Shown: positions 10,290 through 22,240 of the stretch, in pieces
Numbering within the stretch: the first letter of the stretch is position 1
Layout of the letters: every line of letters begins with the position of its first letter
DNA from: Bugulina stolonifera
Lineage: Eukaryota > Bryozoa > Gymnolaemata > Cheilostomatida > Bugulidae
DNA length: 64,000 bases
Assembly: GCA_935421135.1 (NCBI GenBank)
Contig: OW285188.1
Location: 2,811,001-2,875,000 of the forward strand
Direction of reading: 5' to 3'
Notes under the pieces: model-generated
The model's database searches: none
Told to the model about the DNA's origin: nothing
The model's input: only the letters and a program-made list of their open reading frames with translations
Program-made: the position numbers and the translations under genes

Positions 10290-12306
10290 TCAGTACTTGT
10301 TGATGTTGAAAAGCCTCACTTGATGTAGTTGTGGTAACTTGGGCACGAGTACAAATCCCAGGCTGACAGCATTCACAACAAAGTGTACCTTGTCATATAG
10401 TGTGTATATCCCTGTGAGTATGAATCTAAAATAAATACGGGCTAACATTGTAGCATACTGTACGCTTAGAGTATCTTATCACAGTGTGGTATACTGTATA
10501 CATATATAGAGTAACAGAGGTACATGGGTAGCTTGACCTCTTCAGAAAATCTGTGGAGCAGGAACATCACATGACCAGTTGACTTCTTTCCATGAGGAAC
10601 TCTCCACTGTGCTGATGCAAGTGGGTTATCCACTTGTATCTATAGCATAGCTCTATGTATTTTGCGTTGTAAAATATTTAGAATAATTGGAAGGTAATGG
10701 GTGGGTATAATAGCTAATAAGTGTTCATGAAATAATTGTAAACCATTGAGCCATGAGCTACATGTAATTCATTCACCTCACAAAAAGTGCTTTGAGTGAC
10801 AACGCAAATTTCCAGCAAAACATAGTAGTTATACTCCAATATAACGTTAGCACTATAATGAGGGCAAATGGTGGACCATCCTGACATAATGAGTTGGTCA
10901 ACACAATAGCCACTGGACATGAGGTCACACACTACTTACAGGACAATGGGCACCACCATGAGAAACTTTTTGGTGCCAGTAAACTGTTTTCCGTAATCGA
11001 GTTGCTCCCACTGGGTCAGCATCCTGGCCTCTCCCTGGTCGTTGGTCTCCCAAGGGGTTCCCTTTACCATGTGTAGGAGAATGAACATTCCCTGCAAACA
11101 ATGCCTATATTTTTAGTACAAAACTACATATAAACGTAGGCCAACATGTACATTGTACCAGACCTTAGTTACAATTCCTCCACAAGGCTGTTGAACAAGA
11201 GAACATAGGTTGTCAACTTATCTATACACTATTTTGGAGGATTTGGAAACAAGACTTATACCATGTACAAAATAATCAATGTGAATATAGACCTCATGTG
11301 TATGATTGCATGTAACAGCAATGGTATAATATTGAATAGTACTATTTAGAATGATATATCGGCCTAACATGTATATAATACACATGTATGTGTACATGCG
11401 CATGAAGGCCTACTTGATTCACTAGACACATGGGACAACATCATCATGTGATCTACAGGTGCTTGAGCCTGTTGAATGACATAATTTACAGCAATAAGTA
11501 AACATTGCTGGGTTTTCCATCAATAAGAAGCTTGGCCTAGATTCATGAAACGCTGAGTTGACCAAGGGATTAGTCCATATACACTCATAGATGAGTGTAT
11601 ATGGAGACGCCCGTAGATCTACAGGCGTCTCATTCCATAGCTGTAGTATTTTGGGAAATGGAAAATCTAAGATGAAACAAACACATTTTCCAAAATTTGA
11701 ATATTTGACTGCATGGTGAGATGCAAAGTTACCTATAAGCAGAAGGTGACAGGGGAGGCCTACAACACATACGTACATGAAAAGGCCAAAACTTTCCAGA
11801 AATGACTGACTGAATCATGATTGCCTTAGATTCACATTACGAATGTAAGACAATATCTAGCAATCATTCAGCCCCAGACAATAAGTGTGATTGTATATCA
11901 TGGCAGTGTATAACGTATAGTGTTCACTGTATGGTGATTAACCCATGAAATGTATGTTGTAACTTCTTAGCAGTTGCACAACTCATTGCATTTCAAACAG
12001 AATTTATCACTTAGTAAGATTCCTCCCACATGATAAATTATTTCATCAATTTCACAATCTTGAAGGTTTCTAGGGTCACATCCCACCCAACAGACACCTA
12101 TACATTCTACAGTAGATGCGTGCCATACTTACTGTGTTATGTATAATATTTGTGAGGGTCCAAGCCATGGCTACACTAATGAATGGTACGCTCATCACAA
12201 CCCAGTGTAGTAGGACAACTAGCAACGTGTAGAATATCCACATGCCCTTACTATTCAGGTAGGAGTGGGTAGGGTTATTCTCACTGCTGGCTGTACCAAC
12301 GTTCAT
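10290..12306 (-). CDS. ORMDL: ORMDL sphingolipid biosynthesis regulator (complete, 153 aa, 3 exons)
   Basis: ORMDL proteins are small ER membrane proteins that bind serine palmitoyltransferase and inhibit it when ceramide is high. Exons on the minus strand are 12306-12133, 11091-10940 and 10425-10290. The introns have gtaagt donors and ttgcag/tttag acceptors, and phases close exactly (174+152+136 nt = 153 codons plus TGA). The start is ATG 12306 ([19 protein letters not shown]); the GTG-AAG just upstream is not needed. The family core is clear: WTLTNIIHN at the end of exon 1, [16 protein letters not shown] and [14 protein letters not shown] in exon 2, and the C-terminal [18 protein letters not shown]. 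The length equals that of typical animal ORMDL proteins. It is convergent with ceramide synthase, whose product is the signal ORMDL senses. Confidence 0.96.
11574..11605. repeat. Inverted repeat (15-bp arms) in ORMDL intron 1
   Basis: Arms tccatatacactcat and atgagtgtatatgga flank a 2-nt centre. It directly abuts the next hairpin. Confidence 0.85.
11604..11632. repeat. Second inverted repeat adjacent to the first
   Basis: gagacgcc and ggcgtctc flank an inner palindrome, gtagatctac. Together the two form a double hairpin of about 58 nt. Confidence 0.8.
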
Positions 12307-12594
12307 CTTCACCAGTTACTCTGTAGACAGCATATAGACCGATTGATTGCATACACCTGGCTCATATGTACGCCTATCCATAGCATGTACATGCACTTAC
12401 CAGCTTACATACACTGTATGCATTACAGTGTAGTAAAAAAACCAACAGACTATGGGGACGCAACAGCTTCAAACCCCATAACGGCAAATGGAAGTAATAT
12501 ATGTGGTAGGCCTAGAGGGTTTGACTATTTTTTCATATAATATTAGATGCTAGTTTTTATGCAAGGAATTTTCAACTGATCGTTAAAGCAGTCA

Positions 12595-12735
12595 TGAACT
12601 CGATTTCACATCCATGAAAATATCCATCCCTGGCTGGGGTTTGAATCTGGGGCCTCTCTGGCACCTCTCTGGCACCCAATTGCCTAGCACAGTGAACAAA
12701 ACACATTACCACTACACCGGCTAGTGAGCAGTAAA
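12595..12735 (-). mobile_element. tRNA-derived SINE, family B copy 1
   Basis: On the minus strand a box A-like gccggtgtagtggtaatgtg is followed about 50 nt later by a box B-like agattcaaacccc. The tail shares cacatccatgaaaata with the copy at 26985-27110. Too diverged to be a tRNA gene. Confidence 0.6.
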
Positions 12736-13009
12736 TGTGCACTGAACCAACTTCACTCATCATATTATGACCACTTTACTGCATATACATGTATAGCCCC
12801 AGCTCCCACAAGTAACTACTAGATATTCTATTTATAAAAAGTTCAGATTTCAATTTCACATAAAAACACAAACTACTAGGGTCTACCAGCCAAAATCTCG
12901 AGCTGTCAATTCAACAAAAAAGAAACAGCTGAGTTGAGAGCAGCATAAGCGTGCAGGAGATAAACATGAAGATTTGATAAGAAATACACCACTTTCTTTG
13001 GATAAACAT

Positions 13010-13400
13010 AAATCAACTTTCAATTACTATACATTATAAATAATATAATCATTATATTCTTTGTAGTAATAATACATAAATATAAAATATAAATAATAAC
13101 TATTGATTATAACAATAATTATTATAATAAATTCTTATTATTTATTAAACAATTATATTTTTATTATCATGATCATGACAATGACATCATATTGATATTG
13201 ATATTCCTTATGGCTTATTATAAATGGTGAAAAAATTTGAGTTGATGCTACTAACGGTTTTTTTAATTCCACATCTTTTTTATTATAGCGATCATAATGG
13301 ATTATATTACATTAAAGTAATAGAATCATAACTATAATATAAAATCATCAAGTATATTAATAATAACAAATAAGTATTTACAATAAGAATTAATAAATAA
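13010..13400. other. Very AT-rich intergenic stretch
   Basis: Almost pure A/T with ataat/ttatt motifs. No gene was seen from 12736 to about 15095 apart from chance open frames. Confidence 0.7.
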
Positions 13401-15095
13401 CCTGTAAACCAGTTTAACCCTATTTGACCTTGAACCCTGAGTAAGCTAGCCTTTGTTTTTATGCCCCGTTAAAGGCTGCTAGTAGTTTTGTCATAATTTA
13501 CTAAGGTGGCTTGAAATCGGCAGTTTCGGTTTGTGGGACCTGAGGCGTTACATGCAATGCAATGCACTTTCGGAGTTGTCTTTTCATTGCCTGTTAAAAG
13601 ACAAGACAACTCCGGCATGAGTGATTATTCTACATGGTACATGACTGTAATGTACCTGTACATGACTGACATTCCAGATTTGAAACCTTTCTTTCCCCCT
13701 GTTTTAAACTCCCTATTTCTTCTCTAATTCCACTGATGTCTTGATAAATGTTGGTTTTTTAGCTTGGATCAACTAGACCAGTGTATCAGTGGCTATAATA
13801 TTAGCTACAAATTCAAATAGCTCCCAACTCTTGGGAATCCAATATATCAAAACTATCAAGATGCAGGAAAGTAGATATTTTACTGTGAAAATGTTAAACT
13901 TTCACCTCACTAAACAGTGGTTCCTATTCCCATCCACTACTTCAGGGTCCCACTGCTATGCTGTTGGTGCTGAAAACACCTTATATTTAGAGTGACATAA
14001 CTTAGCACTCAGGGGCAGGCAGTATACCATGTACAGTAAATAGCCCTGTCAAATTCCATAAAACAAGCTATTCACTTTTGAGCTGTCAACCAGTTGCAGG
14101 TATATGAATACCAAAACTACCCCTCATCGCCCTCACCCCACCTCCTCACCCACAATCTCACTATTCCTAAAGCCGCCCCTGTACATAATTGTTATGCACA
14201 TATAGCTGTGTATGTAGGTTACTTCTACATGCAGTGTGACAACATTCACAACATTTATTATTAGTGCAGGCCTAGAGTGGCAGCATAATAGCTTCTACTC
14301 TCATACATGTTGGTGTTGTATAGCCGCTAATATCTTTAGGTATATATCATTATATTCATACAGTGTGACTGAGACTCTGTGAACCCATGTTGTTGTGCGG
14401 CCAGTTTTGATAAGCAATAATTATATTTCAAGTATTACTGTAGCAGGCTGTAGTCTAAAAATACAATGTATTCTGTTGGCCACAGAGATTAGAGAGCTCA
14501 TGTACATGCATATATTATTATAGAGAACCTCAGCCAATAGGCTACTGCCTACTAGTAAAATCATGGAACGAATAATTGCTAGTAAGTCTGGTTTCGAAAG
14601 TGAAATATTTTACAAGATTACTCTTTTTATGGTGCAATTTTTAGTAAGCCAACATCTACATGGTTATGTAATTATTTATGTCTAATTATAAATGTTAGAT
14701 GACTCTTGTTGAATTTTATTCTCTGATGATTCAAACCCTTATTATAAAGTATATATGCCTCTTTTATCATAATAGGAATAATGCAACAGTTGCATTAGAT
14801 TCACCAGTGTTGCCACACTGTCCAGGCCATATACTGTGTTAATCCTCTGTTAGTTTGTAATATGAGGGTATGGGAGCCTTGGGTTACATTATACCACAAG
14901 ACTACAATCATGCACAGTTTCATCATGCTATGGCAAGTGCTGACCTTAGCTCATCCACAATCATTGTATACACATATACACAACCACATAACATACATGT
15001 CATGTTATGTTATACCCACACTATGGTGACAATAATATAAAGAATGCCACATCCTACATCTTATTCTGATAGTACGAGGCTGAGTTTATTATTTT

Positions 15096-15918
15096 AATGC
15101 CCTATACGGCCGTGCGGCCTGGCCGTCTCAACTTATGGCATTGCAAAGTCGAAATGTAGTCAATTTAATATCATGGTCAGATCAGTGTTTAAAATTTCTT
15201 CCACTTTCCTATTTGCGGGGTTTACAAAATATGTAAGGATATGGTGATAATAAGTGTGCTAAACATTTTTGTATCAGGAAATTTTAAATACTATTATACT
15301 TAACTGTCAAGGGAGATAAATCTAAATTTCAAGACTATTTCAGTATACAGTATAAGAAGTATACACAGTGCATGTACTGGATGTGTTAAAAAATATAAAT
15401 CTTGAAAATCTAAACAATTATATTAGTTTTCAATTGAACAAACTTTTTTGGATTCGGCCATGTCTGCCCTACATTGTTGTCAATATATTTACTTAGGCAT
15501 TCAATCTTATAGGGAGAAATAAGAAATATCTCTATGGTAGGAAAGACACACATGCTTTCAGCTGCTTTTGTAGATTCGTTAGCTTTACTTCATTCATTGC
15601 ATGTTTTTCATCATTGTAAAGGAGTAAAGTATTTGTAAATGTCGTCAGAGTTGAATGATTTATGTTCAGTCATAATTGCGAACAGATACGATGTATACAT
15701 GTACATGCATATACATGTATGAGGCTGGGTTATATTTAATGTTATTACACAGGTACATTTCATAAACCTGAACTGCTTCAGATTTGCTCTATTTTTCTGA
15801 AAAACACTCTCAGGGCGTCGGCAGCCGGGGCGCTGCCCCGGACCCCATCAGGGTGCCTAGTCGGCCCCCTGGCCTAATATTTTGGCTCCACCAACATTTC
15901 TTAGGGCGCTACGGTCCT
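15096..15918. mobile_element. hAT-type MITE, copy A (5' end degraded)
   Basis: Near-identical along its length to the intact copy B that follows. Its right end reads ctacggtcctg like copy B's ctacggccctg, but its left end lacks the first dozen bases of the terminal repeat. The GC-rich hairpin ccggggc-gct-gccccgg lies at about 15823. No coding capacity. Confidence 0.75.
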
Positions 15919-15933
15919 GAGCTACTGTACGAT

Positions 15934-16774
15934 CAGGGCCGTAGTACCCTAAACGGCTGTGCAGCCTGGCCCTCTCAACTTTTAGCATTGCAAAGTCGAA
16001 ATCTAGTCAATTTCTTATCATGGTCAGATCAGTGTTTAAAGTTTCTTCCACTTTCCTATTCGCGGGGTTTACAAAATATGTAAGGATTGCTAAACACTTT
16101 TATATCAGAAAATTTTAAATACTACCGCACTTAACTGCAGTTATGTAACATTTAAGATATTAAAAACCTGTCAGGGGAGATAACTCTAAATTTGAAGATT
16201 ATTTCAGTATACAGTATAAGAGGTACACAGTATACACAGTGCATGTACTGGGTGTGTTAAAAAATATAAACCTTGAAAATCTAAACAATTATATTAGTTT
16301 TCAATTGAACAAACTTTTTTGGATTCGGCTATCTGTCTACCCTACATTGTTGTCAATATATTTGCTTAGGCATTCAATCTTATAGGGAGAAATAAGAAAT
16401 ATTTCTATGGTAGGAAAGAAACACATGCTTTCAGCTGCTTTTTGTAGATTCACTAGCTCTACTTCATTTCATTGCATGTTTTTCATCATTGTAAAGGAGC
16501 AAAGTATTTGTAAATGTCGTTAGAGTTGAATGATTTATGTTCAGTCATAATTGTGAACAGATACAATGTATACATGTACATGCATATATATGTATGAGGC
16601 TGGGTTATATTTAATGTTATTACACAGGTATATTTCATAAGCCTGAACTGCTTAAATTTGCTCTATTTTTCTGAAAAACACTCTCAGGCCGCCGCCAGGG
16701 GTCCTAGGCGGCCCCCTGGACTCCCGGCCTAATATTTTGGCCCCACCAACATTTCTTAGGGCGCTACGGCCCTG
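15934..16774. mobile_element. hAT-type MITE, copy B, intact with 8-bp TSD
   Basis: Terminal inverted repeats cagggccgtag...ctacggccctg are flanked by the perfect 8-bp duplication tgtacgat (15926-15933 and 16775-16782). An 8-bp TSD and CAGGG termini indicate the hAT superfamily. It is 841 bp with no transposase, and it inserted a few bases from the end of copy A. Confidence 0.88.
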
Positions 16775-17722
16775 TGTACGATAATAACAAATTATTATAT
16801 TATTATGTAACAATGTAGAGTACAATGCATATATTTTTAGTATTATATCGTGACTTGACTTGTAGCAACAAATATAAGAAACTGCCCCAGGCCTACAAGA
16901 TTGCACATTATTATGAGCAATCTATATTTTAATAGGTCAAACTCTAAGTAGAGCAATTCAATATAACGTCCAGTTCATCCTTGGTTTATTCAAGTTTGTA
17001 TATTAATAGTCTGTATAGTCTTGTAGTCTAGCTTGGTTAGAGATGTGGTCATGTACTCATTGCTCTCTCAAATTTCTCCACTTCTGCACCTAATGGTCTT
17101 ACTGTTAACAGGTCTATAATTATGACATTCACAATAATAACTTTTACCTTGCAATGCACCCTTCAGCTCTGTTTGCCAAATAAATAAACATAGACTTGTC
17201 TCAGGCCATTCTTGTGTGCCCAACAACATGCTCATGCTCTCTTGAAACCTGAAGGTTTCATGTATGCAAAACGAAATTGAAATGAACTTTACCTCTCTTG
17301 GTTATACTTGATGTATTCACTCGCAGGCAGAACAGAGCTTGAAAAGAAGTGAACTGTCTTCCTAAGTAGGATTTGTCCCCCTCCCCCATACCTGCCCACC
17401 TCTCAACCTTCACCTCTCTTGGTGTGCTTAATAAAGTTAAAATACACAATACAAAACAAATTTATGTTGCATATATTATCACTATGGAAATATTAATATG
17501 TAAAATCCTTATTATTCATGGAAAACTAAGTTGATTACTTTCCATAAAGTATAACAAACACATCAGACCAATGACTCACACTATGATACTAGCAGTCTGT
17601 GGGATTTCCCCAACACCTCAAATTTCCCCAGAGTTGTATATATATAGCCAATGTTTAGTAGGAAGAACCATATCTGTCTGGACACTTGTAGAGGGTGGAG
17701 TGGAATCTGTACTACATCAACC

Positions 17723-18085
17723 ATGTACACTACACAGTCTACTGCCACAGCTATCGGTGTTGAGCACCAAGTCTCACCAGCTGCACAGTCAGTTCTAGTA
17801 ATAATTGCTGTTCTGGCAATTTCAGCTGTTCTCCTCTTTGCCGGGTATTATTGCGTCAAAGGTCTCTGCTGTGCTGTGCAGGAAGTAGAGCAGAGGGTAG
17901 AAGAAAAGTTCAATAAACCAAGAGCATACACTATTAGCATAAGCTCAGCGGATACCATGTCAACCTTAGCCAGTGCACCATCCCTCTCGTTACTTGATGA
18001 AGAACGTAAAACACAGGCTATGAATAGCCCAACCAAAGTACATAAACCTCTACCCGGTAGGACTGGCAAGGGAGAGTGGGTGTGA
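17723..18085 (+). CDS. Hypothetical single-pass membrane protein
   Basis: The open frame begins further upstream (ATG 17651), but ATG 17723 gives a more protein-like N-terminus of about 120 residues. A strongly hydrophobic segment (SVLVIIAVLAISAVLLFAGY) is followed by a Cys-rich juxtamembrane patch (CVKGLCC), a charged helix-like stretch (EVEQRVEEKF) and a Ser/Thr-rich tail. This order looks like a real type I or III membrane protein or the last exon of one. No family was recognised. Composition rather than homology is the only support; upstream exons may exist. Confidence 0.4.
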   Translation: MYTTQSTATAIGVEHQVSPAAQSVLVIIAVLAISAVLLFAGYYCVKGLCCAVQEVEQRVEEKFNKPRAYTISISSADTMSTLASAPSLSLLDEERKTQAMNSPTKVHKPLPGRTGKGEWV

Positions 18086-20890
18086 GAGCTTTGGAGTGAA
18101 GAGAGAAGACAGCAAATGATCTCATAAGGTAAGACAGCAAAATTCAGTCATGTAGGCCAAGTATCAACTGTCAAATATATTGTATAATGTATTTTTAGCA
18201 AGGAATATCAAATATATGTTTTCAATTGGCAAACAGCCCTACCCTCTGGTTATAAATTATAACGTTTAAATTTCAAACATAGTAGTTATGTGCATATATC
18301 AACATGCATTTTTACTGTGCGGCTTGTTTGGAATAATGGCATTTTGAAAACATATATTTAGTCAATTTCAGCTATTACTCATTAGTAAATTATAGGACAT
18401 TCAAATTAGTGTAATTTTGAGCGTTCAGTTACCAACAGTAATTTGTTAAGGATCTGTAATCTGTTTACAAAAGATCGGCGACTATACAAACATTCGACTT
18501 TACAAACATGATTGACAGATTGATTTAGTGTTTTACAACTACAGTAGTGTTGGAGCATCCTATATATTACATTATTAGAGGGCTAAAAATATTTACATTT
18601 CTTCTGATTTGACCACAAATTTTTTGCCAATTTGTCAAAACGACATGTGCAATAATTTATAGAATAAAATGTAGATTAGTTTGCGGGTCAAGGTCTTAGG
18701 TATACACATACACATACATGTACACGTACACGTACTTCCATTGTCATATACCTGTTTGAACAAAGAATAATGTTATAATTTTACTTTAGATGTACATGTA
18801 GCTGGAGGAGGTACAAGATATCACTCCATAAACATTATCATCAGAAGAATCTCTAGAGAAGAGCTCAGTGCATCCACTACTTATGGCTGCTGTTGGTGTA
18901 TAAACACATGCAAGCTGTACAATCATGTCGTATACAGGGATATACTGGTGTAGCTGACACTGACACTACTCCATGTAGACAACAACAGTATAATATAATA
19001 TCATCTATTATGGACCATAAAAGGGGAATAAACAGAATTACTGTGAGTCACAGTGAATATTGTCATAATACTACTTCTACTATGTTGTTACTACATTACT
19101 ATCATTGTTGTTATAGGCCAGGAAAATATCTTCTCTGTTTGACCTCCAGATTCTAATAATAGTAAAATATACATACGATAGTGTTATGGTAATTAGTAAC
19201 AATTGGTTGTAGTATTGCAATGTGTTTATTTACAACTATATGTACATATAGACACTGTGTGTTATTTACAACTATATGTACATATAGACACTGTGTGTTA
19301 TTTACAACTATATGTACATATAGACACTGTGTGTTATGAATGTTGTGATAGTTTTGAGACGGTTCAATAAGTTGGTTTCACCTCGTTCTCTATAAAGGTG
19401 ATAATCATCTTATATTGTAATAGTAGATCAGTCTATCTGCTTACTACTGTTTACTTTGTAATAAAATTCAATAAATAAATGACATATCTATGCAACAAGA
19501 GTCATAATGAAGCAGTGATTATTATATTATAGAGAGTCAGCGATGTAGATGTATTTATGTAGTGAATGGTTGTAGGCTAGAGTATGTTGCGTACTATCTA
19601 ACATTATATCCATTTACATGTATAGGTATAGTCGATATTAGCTGCTCCAGAAGTAAAAAAGGAGAAGTTACAATGCTTGTGCATGTAGTTGTATTCATCT
19701 GTGTGTGGACATTGCAGGTACATCCTGTGTAAACGCATGACAATAAACAATCTCAGCTGACTTACTAACGTACTTATGGAAACTGGCTCATGTATGATTA
19801 CCAAACTATGCCAGTCATGCAACCCTGGAGTTATCTCCCTACATTATAAGAAGACAATCGCACCAGTTATAATTATATTACAACACGTAGGTTAGCGCCC
19901 ATAAATTCAACTATAAAATAATTCTGTGGTTGCAATCTGTTATAATCACACACTTAGAGTAGAGCTGGATTTTATCTTGCCATTTAACAATTTATTTTAT
20001 TAATTATGAATATGATTCAAAATATTTCACAAGAACATAATAAGACTGGAAGAACTTGCAATATGTTACGCAAATATAATGCAATAATGATAATGAAGGC
20101 AGGCTAGACAACAGAGTGTGTACTAAGTGGACAAGTATACCGATACCTGGCACTCAGGTGTGTTTACAATGCTTTGCCTGCTGGACAGTGAGATGAAATA
20201 TATATACAAGGACAGGTCATTCACAGGTGATTGTGTAAATTGTATAGTGTACTGTGTAGTAGCAGCCAACAAAATAAAACACAGTTGTGAGAAAATACAC
20301 TTGTTAGATAACACAATATAATGATTATAATATTATGTCATATACACTGTATATAGATGTATATTGTTATATAATTCTGGTGCTCATATACACTGTATGA
20401 ATGTAATGACTGATATGTAAATGGAGAGATATTACCAAATACAGTAAATATAAGCTACATGTAGGTGCAAGTGAACAAGGGCTTTTCCATGTGCAGGTAC
20501 ATGTATATTATATTTATTCTTAAAAGGTATTGATATTTCTGTATCAGGAGAAAAGAATCCAACAAATTTAGCCTCAGTTACACTGTTGTCAATCACAAGC
20601 CAATGGACATGAGTAGACAACTCTAGAGGCATAATACATGTATAAGGTACACTGGTAGTTGGCACATTACAGTATATACAATTTCATCCAACATGGTTTG
20701 GATTTAATAAACATGGACAGGAACTAGAGAAGAGAGATACAATTTGATAATATTATATTTCACTTTGCACTGCTGGTATAAGCAATGTAATATAATATAA
20801 CCAATTGTACAACTTGGCAACTGCATGGTAGCATTATGTATCACATCCTTTTGGTGGAAAGTGCAGCATTATAAGCATGAGGAACTAAAC
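18086..20890. other. Intergenic region without recognised genes
   Basis: AT-rich with chance open frames only. It contains the 42-bp tandem repeat at 19224-19340. Confidence 0.6.
19224..19340 (+). repeat. 42-bp tandem repeat, about 3 copies
   Basis: The unit contains tttacaactatatgtacata followed by tagacactgtgtgtta. Confidence 0.9.
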
Positions 20891-20897
20891 AGAGCAA

Positions 20898-21553
20898 TTA
20901 TGAATAGTAGTACATACGCATTTTTTATATAGATTTATTACCTAATATCAAAGTTTATAGAACTAATAAGTTGTTCCACGGCTTTATACACCAATAGGAT
21001 CGCACGAAATCTGACCTAATAAGCGGCCTAGTTCAAAGTAGTTGAGCGGCAACGAAAAATTACCGATAAAACAAAGGAGTCTTCTCAAGATTGGCGAAAA
21101 AATTGCCCTGAGATTGGCTAAAAGCCTAAAAGTATTTGTAATGCTAGCCTATTATTCTCAGAATACATAATGTTTATACCAATAACATCAATAGAAGATG
21201 CAAGCATTTAGAAGAGCAGAAATATAGGAAAAAGGCCCAAAAAGTTTGAGCTATCCTACTGATCACGTGGTCTGAACTATTTATGTCTCGTGTAGACCAA
21301 AGATGGTAAAAGTACGCTCTTTGTGCAGACTGTCAACCACTATTGTCGACCTAGATTTCTATAGCCTAAGCGTTTGACCACAGGCTGGGCGCTCGTTAAA
21401 GAGCAACGGTTTGCCCATTTTGGCGAGAGAACTACGGCAAATGAGTATGCGCATCGTTTACTGGATAAACTTGGTATATAGAAACTTTGCTAATATTTCG
21501 TTACTTGTCCAAGTAACGAAATATTAGGTAATAAATCTACTACTATTCATATT
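20898..21553. mobile_element. MITE with about 30-bp terminal inverted repeats, left one interrupted
   Basis: The right end carries atattaggtaataaatct then actactattcat. The left end carries atgaatagtagt and agatttattacctaatat, the same sequence inverted but split by about 19 extra bases. A 15-bp-arm hairpin (aatatttcgttactt, loop gtcc) lies at about 21493-21526. No coding capacity; the superfamily is undetermined. Confidence 0.7.
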
Positions 21554-21984
21554 ATCCCACACCAACATTTTTTAATAAGCAGAGTAACCATGTTGATGCA
21601 TTAGCAGTAGTGTAGGTATGCTTCCTATAGATAATTTTAAAGCATTTAATATTAAATTACATTTAATATACCATGGGAGATGGAGAACATTTTTGTAAAA
21701 AATTTATTTGCAAGTGAAGAGCTGATACCAACACAGAAATTGTCTCCCCTTTCTATACAAACCCACAACAAACAAGCATGGAAGCTGATAAATACACTAA
21801 TACATCTTTAATAATAGTAGTCTATTCACATTCCTGTTACAACATTGTTACATGGTCTACTGGTATTATCCACAAACTTTAAGGAGAAATGAGTTGACAT
21901 TTAATATATGCATGTGTGTACAAGCTAAACTTTTTCATATAATCATATATACATTACATTGAATATATATTTACATTGCATATC

Positions 21985-22230
21985 AGTAGATTTATAATGT
22001 AGTTTACTATATTATATATGTGTGCATGTATAATAGGCTCCCAAAAGTAGAGTCTCCATACAGTACATACACTATGTACTACATTGTATAATGTATGTTT
22101 ATATTAGTAGATTTATAATGCAATGTACTATATTATTATGTACGTGTATATACAATGTGCAATCATGTACATATATAAACCATAAGTAGAGTCTCCATAC
22201 AGTGCATACACTATGTACTACATTGTATAG
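21985..22230. repeat. Tandem duplication of about 121 bp downstream of QTRT2
   Basis: Two diverged copies each begin agtagatttataatg and contain gtagagtctccatacagt, then acactatgtactacattgta. The second copy ends about 11 bp past the QTRT2 stop codon. Confidence 0.85.
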
Positions 22231-22240
22231 AAATACCGGT

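Noticed and set aside
12307..12312. Upstream GTG-AAG as ORMDL start
   Set aside because: The conserved family N-terminus begins at the ATG at 12306.
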